Assembly: GCA_947593735.1 (NCBI GenBank)
Contig: CANQDT010000007.1
Coordinates: 1 to 64,000, forward strand
Source: an uncultured Lachnospiraceae bacterium
Lineage (GTDB): Bacteria; Bacillota; Clostridia; Lachnospirales; Lachnospiraceae
Length of the DNA stretch: 64,000 nucleotides
Reading direction: 5' to 3'
Both the position numbers and the translations under genes were made by a program. Shown piece after piece: positions 49,389-57,990 of this stretch; the first letter of the stretch is position 1; each line of letters begins with the position of its first letter. The notes under the pieces are model-generated. The model worked only from the letters and a program-made list of their open reading frames with translations, searched no databases and was not told the DNA's origin.

Positions 49389-50142
49389 TGGACAGACGGA
49401 CAGCGGGATCGAAAAACAAAAAAATTATGATTCTTTTTATGTGTCGTCTGCGGAGACTCCGGCAGGTCCGGTTGCGTTTGGTATTGTCTGCGATGGGCTG
49501 GACGGCTTGCAGGATGGGGATGTCGCGAGCTCGTCAGTGACGCGAACCTTTAAGGAATGGTATCATAATCGGCTGCCGATTCTCCTGCAGAAAACGTTTG
49601 ACGCAGAAAAACTGATGAAAGACTGGAACCAGGTGGTGCAAAACCAAAATAAGTTGATCCAGGCATATTCGAGAAAAAATAGTTTGGTTATGGGGACATC
49701 TCTCACTGCTATTTTGGTCTGCCAAAAGAATTATTATGTCATTCATGTGGGAGATACGCGCGCGTACCGGATCGGACGAAAGGCAGTGCGGATGACCAAT
49801 GATCATACAATGTCCGCGGAAGAGGTGCGCAAAGGAACGATTACAGAGGAACAGGAGAAAACGGACCGCAGGCGGAATATTCTTTTGCAGAGCGTCGGAG
49901 TATCTTCGATAATCAAGCCGGAATTTTGTTATGGCACTGTTGCGGAGAATACGGTTTTTCTTCTTTGCAGCAACAGCTTCTTCCGACAGGCAAATGAAAA
50001 AGGGCTTTGGCATTATTTTGAACCGGAAAAAATGAAAACAAAGAAAGAAATGGAAAGTGCATTATGGAGAACCACGTTCATGATAAAAATGCAAAAGGAA
50101 AAGGACAGCATTACGGGCGTTTTGATAAAAGTGGAAGTATAA
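49372..50142 (+). CDS. degenerate PP2C-like protein (possible pseudophosphatase)
   Basis: 256 aa with a PP2C fold: KQKNYDSFYV near residue 15, GIVCDGLDG near 40 and HVGDTRAYRIG near 125 are kept. But the late SDG motif is CSNSFF (near residue 205), and the final Asp-Asn is replaced by Asp-Ser (KDSITG). Two metal ligands are thus doubtful, so it may bind rather than hydrolyse phosphoproteins. Last gene of the Tad/signalling cluster; it begins inside the FHA gene. Confidence 0.82.
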   Translation: MKIIISGQTDSGIEKQKNYDSFYVSSAETPAGPVAFGIVCDGLDGLQDGDVASSSVTRTFKEWYHNRLPILLQKTFDAEKLMKDWNQVVQNQNKLIQAYSRKNSLVMGTSLTAILVCQKNYYVIHVGDTRAYRIGRKAVRMTNDHTMSAEEVRKGTITEEQEKTDRRRNILLQSVGVSSIIKPEFCYGTVAENTVFLLCSNSFFRQANEKGLWHYFEPEKMKTKKEMESALWRTTFMIKMQKEKDSITGVLIKVEV

Positions 50143-50245
50143 TAGGATCATTTGGCGAGGGTTTGTCGAATCTGGTGAGAATATGTGCCTGGCAATTTAA
50201 AACTTAACGAGGAAAAAAGAAGGTGTTTTCTGCGGTATTGAGCAA

Positions 50246-50303
50246 AAAAGGCGACCGCCGCGCAGAACGGGTTTGATCCCGTTCCGCGCGGCGGTCGCCT
50301 TTT
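50246..50303. terminator. bidirectional terminator
   Basis: A 26-base stem (50246-50271 with 50278-50303) with one mismatch, around the loop TTTGAT. It has an A-run at the left and a T-run at the right, so it works in both directions between the Tad cluster and the XRE gene on the other strand. The bases from 50143 to 50245 hold nothing else I recognise. Confidence 0.93.
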
Positions 50304-50340
50304 CCTGTTACGCTGACGACCTGCGCGGGATATGCGCCCG

Positions 50341-50682
50341 TCAGCATTTTAATTTCAGCGCTGTATCAATGATCTGGTAAATGATCAGCTGTTCATTTTC
50401 CGGAAGCTCGTTTACTTTGTTATAGTAGTCGAGCATGAGCCCATGGCTCTCAGAGGGATGGGTTTCCGGAATGATTTTTTCAAATAAGGTTTCAAAAGAA
50501 ATTCCCAGCGCCCGGGTGATTTTTTCGATTGTCTCCAGGGAAGCGTTTTTTTCTCCCCGTTCCAGCTGACCGATATAAGTATTATGGACATCAGCAAGCT
50601 CAGCCAGCTTTTCTTGACTTAAACCCGCCCGTTTCCGGAATATACGAATTCGTTCTCCGATAATAACTGAAATTTTTTCCAT
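50341..50682 (-). CDS. XRE-family helix-turn-helix regulator
   Basis: 113-aa DNA-binding protein with a clear HTH-XRE domain (about residues 8-65: RAGLSQEKLAELADVHNTYIGQLERGE) and a short helical tail (ENEQLIIYQIIDTALKL). The frame opens further upstream (50766), but the ATG at 50682 has AAAGGAG before it. It is the only clear gene on the minus strand. It diverges from the fifth dockerin gene, so it may control that gene, and possibly the other dockerin genes through the TATACTA sites. That is inference. Confidence 0.88.
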   Translation of the reverse strand: MEKISVIIGERIRIFRKRAGLSQEKLAELADVHNTYIGQLERGEKNASLETIEKITRALGISFETLFEKIIPETHPSESHGLMLDYYNKVNELPENEQLIIYQIIDTALKLKC

Positions 50683-51016
50683 AAATGAACCATCTCCTTT
50701 CCATGAATACATGGTTTTAACGATATGTTCCCCCAATTTAGCATTCTGATAACAAAACAGAACCATCCCTCACTTTGTTATAATAATGAGTGATGGGAAA
50801 GAGATAAATATACTAAAATAGAATAAATGAATAAAATATATACTATAAGCAGAAGTATCGACATAATTGTATAGATAATGAGAGAAATTATTTTTCAAAT
50901 ATGACCCGATTTTGGGACGGTTCCGATCTGCGAAAAGGAAAAGAAATGGAGCGGAAAATGCAATTTTTGCCTTACCTGACAGGATCGGAAAGAGGATAAG
51001 ATTTTCGGAAATCATA
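50683..51016. other. regulatory region between XRE and the fifth dockerin gene
   Basis: No gene. It contains two TATACTA-type motifs (50809-50819 and 50839-50849), AT-rich DNA and the second copy of the 54-base repeat (50959-51013). Short frames here are not credible genes. Confidence 0.6.
50959..51013. repeat. intergenic repeat, copy 2 of 2
   Basis: 55 bases matching 22234-22287 with few differences, including GACAGGATCGGAAAGAGG without change. It ends 3 bases before the -35 box of the fifth dockerin gene. Confidence 0.85.
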
Positions 51017-51045
51017 TTGACAACAGAGGGCTTTCATACTATAAT
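51017..51045 (+). promoter_or_regulatory. sigma-A promoter of the fifth dockerin gene
   Basis: Perfect TTGACA (51017-51022) and TATAAT (51040-51045) with 17-base spacing, the best promoter in the window. The leader of about 245 bases (to 51296) contains a 12-bp hairpin. Confidence 0.92.
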
Positions 51046-51115
51046 CAAGTTATCATTTGGTAATATCATATAATACCAATTTGTACAGGGGTGAAGCATT
51101 TAGAAAAGATTTGGT

Positions 51116-51166
51116 ATGGGAAAGCGTGCGATATCGGCGTTTTCCCATCGGAGAAGGTTATTTTTT
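51116..51166 (+). promoter_or_regulatory. leader hairpin of the fifth dockerin mRNA
   Basis: ATGGGAAA (51116-51123) pairs with TTTCCCAT (51141-51148) and continues inward for about four more pairs including wobble. A T-run follows 11 bases later (51160-51166). The distance is long for an intrinsic terminator, so it may be a regulatory fold or a weak attenuator. Confidence 0.45.
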
Positions 51167-51296
51167 CTAGGCGGTATTGTATGAAAAGCCAGTGAAAATG
51201 TCGGAGATGCGCGCAGGTTCCTGACAAACGGTAAGGAGGATGCGCAGCAGGGGTGTAAAGCAAAAGACTGAAAAGAGAAAGGGGACAGGAAAGAAG

Positions 51297-54200
51297 ATGA
51301 AGAGAAGGACAGAGAGAAGCCTGGCGGCGCTTTTGTCAATCATGATGGCGATGTCGCTCTTATTCGGCGGTATGGGGACCGCCAGCGCCGCGCCGGTAAC
51401 GCAGCAGGAAGACGAGATCGACATGGGCGAGATGGTAAACGGGGAAAACCCGACTGTCGACGCGTATTTTACGGGAACCGCGTCGATCACGAATATCAGC
51501 GACGCGAAGCAGAAGCTGTTTGACGGCGCTGCGGACGACGGACATATCGTTGACCTGAGAAACGGGTACCGCGATTTTGACGCCGGATCGGATGTGACGG
51601 GAAATTGCGGCGATATCGTCTTTCATTTTAAGTCGCAGGAGGTCTCTTTAACAAAGGTTCAGCTGTGGGCGAGCGCGAACAATTACGCGAGCCGGATCAA
51701 CGGATTCCAGGTGTTTGGCTCCGCGGACGGGCAGACCTGGGAGGAGATCACCAAGAAGGTCGATAAGAGAAATACGGTAGACGGCATTACATACGGCGTC
51801 AATTCAGAGGAAGCGCCGGAAGGGACAGAAAAAGAACTCAACGCGGTCAACGCGAACTATTATTCGTATATCCGGCTTCTCAATACGACAAATAATTCCT
51901 ATGGGACGATCGGGGAAGCGGTATTCTTTGGCAGCGTCAGGGACGCGGAGGCGGAGCCGGAACCGGAAGAGAGCCTGCTTCCTTTGACGAAGGACAATGT
52001 CGGCGTTTACATTGCGGCGAAAGACGGAGGCAGGGAGGTCACCGCCGGCAACAGCAGCGGTTTCTATGACCTGTATCATTTTAATGAAAAAAGAAAGCCG
52101 GAGCAGGACGCCAACGAGATGTTATTTGACGAAGACCTGGAGACGGTGATCAATTATGGAGATACCAGGACCGTGATCATTGATACGGGCGGAGAGAACG
52201 AGATCAGCAAGGTGGAAATTTACAAGGTTTCCACAAGCGCGAACTTTGCCACTTCAAATGTGGTTCCTCCGGAAACGATCGTGAAAACCGAGCCCGTCGA
52301 TTATCAGGTCAACAAAGTGATCCGCATGAACGCGGACGGCTATATGAAAGACGGCTACAACATTTCCATGTCGAACGTGACGCGTGACGATACGAAGGTT
52401 ACGATCTCCGGGATCGAGTTCGACCGGTTCCTCATCATTGATTCCGCCCGCAGCAAGTTTGACGTGGCGGAGGTAAAGGTTTATACGACCGGAGAAAAAG
52501 AGACGGTTGATTTAAGCCAGCTGAAAGAGGAGGCGAAAACGGCTCTGAATCAGTATCTTCCGCAGGGCGCGTCGCAGGACGATTATTCGGAAGAAAAATG
52601 GGCGGAGATCGAGCGGATCCGGACCGAAGGCGCCGCGGCGATCGATGAAGCGGCCGATCAGGGCGCGATCGACACCGCGCTGGCGCAGGCAAAAGCGGAA
52701 ATTGATAAGGTCTACAAGAAAGACGAGGAAATTCCGGCAGGAATGGAAGTCGTACCGCTGACGGCGGATGCGGTCGGCGTATATATCGCGCCGATGGACG
52801 GAGGCAGGGAAGTCACCCTCGAAAACACCAGCGGATTCTATGATCTGTATCATTTTAACGAAAAGAGAGCCGCGTCGGCGGACAACAATGGCAAGCTGTT
52901 CGACAACGATCTGAAAACGACGATCAATTACGGAAATACCAGGACCGTGATCATTGATACCGGCGAGGCTGCGGACGTTACCAGAGTTGATATTTTCAAC
53001 GTCTCTACATCCGTCAATTTTGCGACGTCCAATGTCGAGCCTCCGGCGACGATAGAAAAAGGCGGCAATTTTGATTATCAGGTCAACAAAGTGATCCGGA
53101 TGCACAGCGCGGATCAGCTCAAAGACGGATACAATCTGCCGGCGGCAAATGTGAGACGGAACGGCGCCAATGTCACGATCTCCGGAATCGAGTTTGACCG
53201 GTACATTATCCTGGACGCCGCGCGGACGACATTTGATGTGGCGGAAGTAAGGGTACTGACCGGCGAAGATGTCGCGGGACAGCTGCAGGCAGCGAAAGAC
53301 AGAGCGAAAGCGGAATTGAACGCTTACCTGCCGGACGGGGCGACACAGGACAGCTATACGGAAGACAACTGGGCGCTTGTCGTCCAGGCGAGAGAGAACG
53401 GGGCAACGGCAATCGATCAGGCTGCGGACGAAGGTCAGGTCGCGGAAGCGCTGGCGGAAGCGAAGGGCGTGATCGACGGCATTGAGCAGATCAAGGAAGC
53501 GGATGACCTTCCGCAGAAGAAGCAGGAGGCGATCGAAACCATCCAGGGCACGCTGACGAGAGACGCGTACGACGCGTTCGCCCAGAATTCCATGGATACG
53601 ATCATCGCGGACGCAGTTGCCCAGATCAATCTGGAAGCGACAAATACAGAAGAAAAAATCAACCAGATCAGGGATGCGGCGGTTGCCAGATTGCAGGCGC
53701 TGCTGAATAAGGAACAGGCGGCGGCAGCGGACAAGACGCAGGACGCGCAGCTGACGACGACGTCCCAGTATAATCTCGGGACAAGGGATACGATCGAGAT
53801 CCGCACCAACGAAGATAAGAGCCAGGATTTTGTCGGCGTTTTGAAATTCCCGGTTGACCCGTCCAAAAAAGTGAAGCAGGCGACACTGCGTCTTGTGTCG
53901 GAGCGGACGAAGGAAGCGGCAAAACAGGTGAAGATCACGAAGTTCCAGTCTGAATGGAACGAGAAAAATATCGTTGGCGGTTCAAATTACGCGCAGGACG
54001 CAAAGAGCAGCTACGAATATCTGCGGGAGCAGATCGACGCTTCGAGGGGAACCGAAGGGGTCGTCGCCGACCTGAAAGGCGAGACGAACAAGGGAATCTT
54101 TGAGTCCACGACAGGACAGATTTCCGATTGGGTTACCGAGATCGACGTTACTTCCCTGATCGATGCCGGATCGGAGGAAGTCAACTTCCTGATCTCCAAA

Positions 54201-54593
54201 GTAAATTCGTCCACGCAGCAGACCTGTATTTTCAGCAACGATTACGCGTCCTACAGCAACGCGGGCAGATATCAGACGATCCTGCAGATGCTGCAGAGCG
54301 CGGGACTGGAAGCCTCTTATCTTGCGCCGACGCTGACCATTGAGTATGAGTCGGAGCTGCCTCCGGTTGAATATACGATCGGAGATGTGAACAACGACGG
54401 AGAAATCGGTCTTGCGGACGCGGTTCTGACATTGCAGATTTCTGTAGAGACTGTATCGGAGGAGGATAAGCTGCTGCAGCCGTATCTGTCCGCCGATGTG
54501 GATAAGAGCGGAAACGTGGATGTGGACGACGTGCTCAAGGTTCTGAAAAAAGCAAACGGAAAAGAAGTTCCGGATGTGGACTGGGCAAGCTGA
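51297..54593 (+). CDS. 1098-aa secreted discoidin-like, helical-repeat, DNRLRE and dockerin protein
   Basis: Signal peptide to about residue 34 (MGTASAAP). A discoidin (F5/8C)-like domain at about 58-214. Two copies of a 165-170-aa beta domain (about 229-398 and 487-655), starting DNVGVYIAAKDGGREVT and DAVGVYIAPMDGGREVT, each followed by a helical repeat (405-480 and 661-735) like those of the 1787-aa protein. A DNRLRE/CBM96-like domain (about 814-1017) and a dockerin (about 1025-1085: GDVNNDGEIGLAD, ADVDKSGNVDVDD) finish it. The frame opens at 51240 (MRSRG), but the ATG at 51297 fits the signal peptide and the AGGAAAG site. Probably a ligand-binding surface protein. Confidence 0.82.
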   Translation: MKRRTERSLAALLSIMMAMSLLFGGMGTASAAPVTQQEDEIDMGEMVNGENPTVDAYFTGTASITNISDAKQKLFDGAADDGHIVDLRNGYRDFDAGSDVTGNCGDIVFHFKSQEVSLTKVQLWASANNYASRINGFQVFGSADGQTWEEITKKVDKRNTVDGITYGVNSEEAPEGTEKELNAVNANYYSYIRLLNTTNNSYGTIGEAVFFGSVRDAEAEPEPEESLLPLTKDNVGVYIAAKDGGREVTAGNSSGFYDLYHFNEKRKPEQDANEMLFDEDLETVINYGDTRTVIIDTGGENEISKVEIYKVSTSANFATSNVVPPETIVKTEPVDYQVNKVIRMNADGYMKDGYNISMSNVTRDDTKVTISGIEFDRFLIIDSARSKFDVAEVKVYTTGEKETVDLSQLKEEAKTALNQYLPQGASQDDYSEEKWAEIERIRTEGAAAIDEAADQGAIDTALAQAKAEIDKVYKKDEEIPAGMEVVPLTADAVGVYIAPMDGGREVTLENTSGFYDLYHFNEKRAASADNNGKLFDNDLKTTINYGNTRTVIIDTGEAADVTRVDIFNVSTSVNFATSNVEPPATIEKGGNFDYQVNKVIRMHSADQLKDGYNLPAANVRRNGANVTISGIEFDRYIILDAARTTFDVAEVRVLTGEDVAGQLQAAKDRAKAELNAYLPDGATQDSYTEDNWALVVQARENGATAIDQAADEGQVAEALAEAKGVIDGIEQIKEADDLPQKKQEAIETIQGTLTRDAYDAFAQNSMDTIIADAVAQINLEATNTEEKINQIRDAAVARLQALLNKEQAAAADKTQDAQLTTTSQYNLGTRDTIEIRTNEDKSQDFVGVLKFPVDPSKKVKQATLRLVSERTKEAAKQVKITKFQSEWNEKNIVGGSNYAQDAKSSYEYLREQIDASRGTEGVVADLKGETNKGIFESTTGQISDWVTEIDVTSLIDAGSEEVNFLISKVNSSTQQTCIFSNDYASYSNAGRYQTILQMLQSAGLEASYLAPTLTIEYESELPPVEYTIGDVNNDGEIGLADAVLTLQISVETVSEEDKLLQPYLSADVDKSGNVDVDDVLKVLKKANGKEVPDVDWAS

Positions 54594-54621
54594 CCAAACC
54601 AAGGAAAGTGAAAAACAGAAG

Positions 54622-54683
54622 ACGGACTGCCGTATCGGAAAGGAGCATATCCATCCGAAAGGAACGGCAGTCCGTTTCTTTTT
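54622..54683 (+). terminator. intrinsic terminator of the fifth dockerin gene
   Basis: A perfect 12-bp stem, ACGGACTGCCGT (54622-54633) with ACGGCAGTCCGT (54664-54675), an inner TCGGA/TCCGA pairing, and TTCTTTTT behind. Confidence 0.92.
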
Positions 54684-54714
54684 GAAAAAGGAAGGAAATA
54701 ATAAAAAAAACTAC

Positions 54715-54743
54715 TTTCCCAGATAAAAAGTTTATGATATACT
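54715..54743 (+). promoter_or_regulatory. possible ppdK promoter
   Basis: TATACT (54738-54743) is a good -10 box; the -35 at 17 bases is only TTTCCC (54715-54720). A promoter is expected here because a terminator lies upstream. No other strong candidate is seen. Confidence 0.45.
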
Positions 54744-54824
54744 GGCTAAGAGTGAACATTGCCAGATTTTCGGACATACGCGGTTCACATTAATTATGGA
54801 AATATGATTTAGGAGGTAATTGAA

Positions 54825-57452
54825 ATGGCAAACAAATGGGTATATCTGTTTACCGAAGGAAATGCAGATATGAGAAATCTGCTTGGCGGCAAGGGCGCCA
54901 ACCTGGCGGAGATGACAAACCTGGGTTTACCTGTTCCGCAGGGCTTCACCATCACGACGGAAGCCTGCACTCAGTATTATGAGGACGGCCAGAAGATCAA
55001 TGATGAGATTCAGGCGCAGATCATGGAACATATTACAAAGATGGAGGAGATCACCGGAAAGAAATTCGGCGATAAGGAGAATCCGCTCCTCGTTTCCGTC
55101 CGCTCCGGCGCGAGAGCGTCCATGCCCGGTATGATGGATACGATCCTGAACCTTGGTCTGAATGAGGATGTAGTGAACGTATTGGCGGAGAAATCGGGCA
55201 ACCCCCGCTGGGCGTGGGATTGCTACAGGAGATTTATCCAGATGTTTTCCGACGTTGTTATGGAAGTCGGCAAGAAATATTTTGAGGAACTGATCGATCA
55301 GATGAAAGCCGCGAAGGGCGTGACGCAGGACGTTGACCTGACGGCGGACGATCTGAAGGAACTGGCGAATCAGTTTAAGGCAGAATACAGAAGCAAGATC
55401 GGGCAGGATTTCCCGACGGATCCGAAAGAGCAGCTGATGGCTGCGATCAAGGCGGTATTCCGTTCCTGGGATAATCCGCGCGCGAACGTATATCGCCGCG
55501 ACAACGATATCCCGTATTCCTGGGGAACGGCGGTCAACGTGCAGATGATGGCGTTTGGAAATATGGGCGAGACGTCCGGTACCGGCGTCGCATTTACCCG
55601 TGATCCCGCGACAGGCGAGAAACACCTGATGGGCGAGTTCCTGATGAACGCGCAGGGCGAAGACGTGGTTGCGGGCGTCCGTACGCCGCAGAAGATCGAT
55701 CAGCTGAAAGAAGTTATGCCGGAAGTATACGAGCAGTTTGTCGGTATCTGCCATACGCTGGAAGAGCATTACCGCGATATGCAGGATATGGAGTTTACGA
55801 TTGAGGACAGGCATCTGTATATGCTGCAGACGCGGAACGGAAAGAGAACCGCGCAGGCGGCGCTGAAGATCGCGTGTGACCTTGTAGATGAGGGCATGAT
55901 CACGGAGCAGAAGGCGGTCGCTATGATTGATCCCCGTAACCTGGACACGCTGCTCCATCCTCAGTTTGATACAAAAGCGCTGAAGGAAGCGACTCCGGTC
56001 GCGAAAGCGCTGGCGGCGTCCCCGGGCGCGGCATGCGGAAAGATCGTATTTACGGCGGAAGACGCGAAAGCATGGAATGAAAAAGGCGAGAAAGTGGTTC
56101 TGGTCCGTCTTGAGACCTCTCCGGAGGATATCGAGGGTATGAAAGCGTCCCAGGGAATCCTGACCGTGCGCGGCGGAATGACGTCCCATGCGGCGGTTGT
56201 TGCCCGCGGTATGGGTACCTGCTGTGTATCCGGATGCTCCGAGATCAATATGGATGAAGAGAATAAGAGATTTACGCTTGCCGGAAAAGAATATCATGAG
56301 GGAGACTGGATCTCCATTGACGGTTCTACCGGTAATATTTACGACGGCGTTATCCCGACCGTTGACGCGACGATCGCGGGCGAGTTCGGAAGGATCATGA
56401 ACTGGGCGGACAAGTACCGCAGGTTGAAAGTAAGAACCAACGCGGATACTCCTGCTGACGCGAAGAAAGCGCGCGAGCTTGGCGCGGAGGGAATCGGTCT
56501 CTGCCGTACCGAACATATGTTCTTTGAGGGAGACAGGATCGACGCGTTCCGCGAGATGATCTGCTCCGATACGGTGGAAGAAAGAGAAGCTGCGCTTGCG
56601 AAGATCCTTCCGGTACAGCAGGGCGACTTTGAGGCGCTGTATGAGGCGCTTGAGGGCAATCCGGTTACGATCCGTTTCCTGGATCCGCCGCTTCATGAGT
56701 TCGTTCCGACGACAGAGGAAGATATCCAGAAGCTCGCGGACGCGCAGGGCAAAACGGTAGAGGAGATCCGGGCGATCATTGATTCCCTGCATGAGTTCAA
56801 CCCGATGATGGGTCATCGCGGATGCCGTCTTGCGGTTACTTATCCGGAGATCGCGAAGATGCAGACGTCCGCGGTTATCCGTGCCGCGATCAATGTGAAG
56901 AAAGCGCATCCGGACTGGAACATTGTTCCTGAGATCATGATCCCGTTGGTTGGCGACGTCAAAGAGCTGAAATATGTGAAACAGGTCGTTGTAAAAACAG
57001 CGGAACAGGAGATCGAGGCGTCCGGCGTCAAACTGGATTACGAGGTCGGCACGATGATCGAGATCCCGCGCGCGGCGCTTACCGCGGATGAGATCGCGAA
57101 GGAAGCGGAATTCTTCTGCTTCGGTACGAACGACCTGACCCAGATGACATATGGGTTCTCGCGCGACGACGCGGGCAAGTTCCTGAACGCGTATTATGAC
57201 GCCAAGATCTTTGAGAACGATCCGTTTGCGAAGCTGGATCAGACGGGCGTCGGCAAATTGATGGAGATGGCGATTTCCTTAGGAAAGAAGACCCGCCAGG
57301 ATCTGCATGTCGGTATCTGCGGCGAGCATGGCGGCGATCCGTCTTCCGTGGAATTCTGCCACAAGATCGGGCTGGATTATGTATCCTGTTCTCCGTTCCG
57401 CGTGCCGATCGCAAGACTTGCGGCAGCACAGGCGGCGATCGCGGATAAATAA
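54825..57452 (+). CDS. ppdK: pyruvate, phosphate dikinase
   Basis: Interconverts pyruvate, ATP and phosphate with PEP, AMP and pyrophosphate; in anaerobes it commonly serves glycolysis or gluconeogenesis. 875 aa, full length. N-terminal ATP-grasp domain begins with WVYLFTEGNADMRNLLGGKGANLAEM. The swivelling His domain has TVRGGMTSHAAVVARGMGTCCV with the phospho-His. The C-terminal PEP/pyruvate barrel contains GICGEHGGDP near the end with its catalytic Cys. AGGAGG precedes the ATG. Confidence 0.97.
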   Translation: MANKWVYLFTEGNADMRNLLGGKGANLAEMTNLGLPVPQGFTITTEACTQYYEDGQKINDEIQAQIMEHITKMEEITGKKFGDKENPLLVSVRSGARASMPGMMDTILNLGLNEDVVNVLAEKSGNPRWAWDCYRRFIQMFSDVVMEVGKKYFEELIDQMKAAKGVTQDVDLTADDLKELANQFKAEYRSKIGQDFPTDPKEQLMAAIKAVFRSWDNPRANVYRRDNDIPYSWGTAVNVQMMAFGNMGETSGTGVAFTRDPATGEKHLMGEFLMNAQGEDVVAGVRTPQKIDQLKEVMPEVYEQFVGICHTLEEHYRDMQDMEFTIEDRHLYMLQTRNGKRTAQAALKIACDLVDEGMITEQKAVAMIDPRNLDTLLHPQFDTKALKEATPVAKALAASPGAACGKIVFTAEDAKAWNEKGEKVVLVRLETSPEDIEGMKASQGILTVRGGMTSHAAVVARGMGTCCVSGCSEINMDEENKRFTLAGKEYHEGDWISIDGSTGNIYDGVIPTVDATIAGEFGRIMNWADKYRRLKVRTNADTPADAKKARELGAEGIGLCRTEHMFFEGDRIDAFREMICSDTVEEREAALAKILPVQQGDFEALYEALEGNPVTIRFLDPPLHEFVPTTEEDIQKLADAQGKTVEEIRAIIDSLHEFNPMMGHRGCRLAVTYPEIAKMQTSAVIRAAINVKKAHPDWNIVPEIMIPLVGDVKELKYVKQVVVKTAEQEIEASGVKLDYEVGTMIEIPRAALTADEIAKEAEFFCFGTNDLTQMTYGFSRDDAGKFLNAYYDAKIFENDPFAKLDQTGVGKLMEMAISLGKKTRQDLHVGICGEHGGDPSSVEFCHKIGLDYVSCSPFRVPIARLAAAQAAIADK

Positions 57453-57516
57453 AGAAAAATCAGGGGAAAGATGCTGCCGCAGGGGCGTGTTTGACCTTGA
57501 CTGAAAAATGGATCAC

Positions 57517-57556
57517 AATAAGCGTATCATTAGAAATAGTGGTACGCTTATTTTTT
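57517..57556 (+). terminator. intrinsic terminator of ppdK
   Basis: AATAAGCGTA (57517-57526) pairs with TACGCTTATT (57543-57552), 10 bp, then a T-run. Confidence 0.88.
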
Positions 57557-57647
57557 GACTGACATTTATCCTGATGCGGCGGTTATGATGAAAGGCTGTG
57601 TGGTATGGGAAAGGATGGATCTGTACCTGTAGATTTTCGTAATGTTG

Positions 57648-57676
57648 TTGACTTTGTTGTATGAAATGGATATAAT
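57648..57676 (+). promoter_or_regulatory. sigma-A promoter of the toxin-antitoxin pair
   Basis: TTGACT (57648-57653) and perfect TATAAT (57671-57676), 17 bases apart. Antitoxins of this family usually repress their own promoter; no obvious palindrome was found. Confidence 0.85.
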
Positions 57677-57720
57677 ATAGTTAAAATATTGCTATGAACA
57701 AGAATCAGGGAGGTGTCATT

Positions 57721-57987
57721 ATGAATATTCGCCCATCCGCGGCAATTCGTCAGAACTACAACGAGATTGCCGATATGTGCAGAAAGACCGCGGAACCGGT
57801 TTTCCTTACTAAAAACGGTGAGGGAGATCTGGTTGTTATGGATATTGAAACTTATAACAGGCGGGAAAAGATGTTAAAGCTCCGCGAGGAGCTACTTGCC
57901 GTTGAGGAAGACAGGATTGCAGGAAGAAGCGGCTGCACTCTTGATGAACTTGACGCGTATCTTGATGAAGTTATTGCCGGGGCATAG
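57721..57987 (+). CDS. Phd/YefM-family antitoxin
   Basis: 88 aa. The N-terminal MNIRPSAAIRQNYNEIADMC and FLTKNGEGDLVVMDIETYNR are typical of the Phd/YefM DNA-binding fold. A short acidic C-terminal helix (LDELDAYLDEVIAG) should bind the toxin. The ATG at 57721 has GGGAGGTG upstream; the frame opens 27 bases earlier. The toxin gene starts 4 bases after the stop. Confidence 0.92.
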   Translation: MNIRPSAAIRQNYNEIADMCRKTAEPVFLTKNGEGDLVVMDIETYNRREKMLKLREELLAVEEDRIAGRSGCTLDELDAYLDEVIAGA

Positions 57988-57990
57988 CGT

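Larger units (their letters stand above)
57453..57720. other. ppdK to toxin-antitoxin intergenic region
   Basis: It holds the ppdK terminator (57517-57556) and the antitoxin promoter (57648-57676); no gene is visible. Confidence 0.6.

Noticed and set aside
32790..50142. Type VII or type VI secretion cluster suggested by the FHA, kinase and PP2C genes
   Set aside because: No FtsK/EccC-like ATPase, WXG100, or Tss proteins; the core genes are clearly TadZ, TadA, TadB, TadC, Flp and TadE.
50770..51016. Minus-strand frame of 81 aa upstream of the XRE gene
   Set aside because: It lies over the repeat and AT-rich control region, has no family match, and its likeness to the 22112 frame is explained by the repeat.
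54927..56909. Long minus-strand frame (about 660 aa) opposite ppdK
   Set aside because: Shadow of the ppdK reading frame; no recognisable domain and no promoter.
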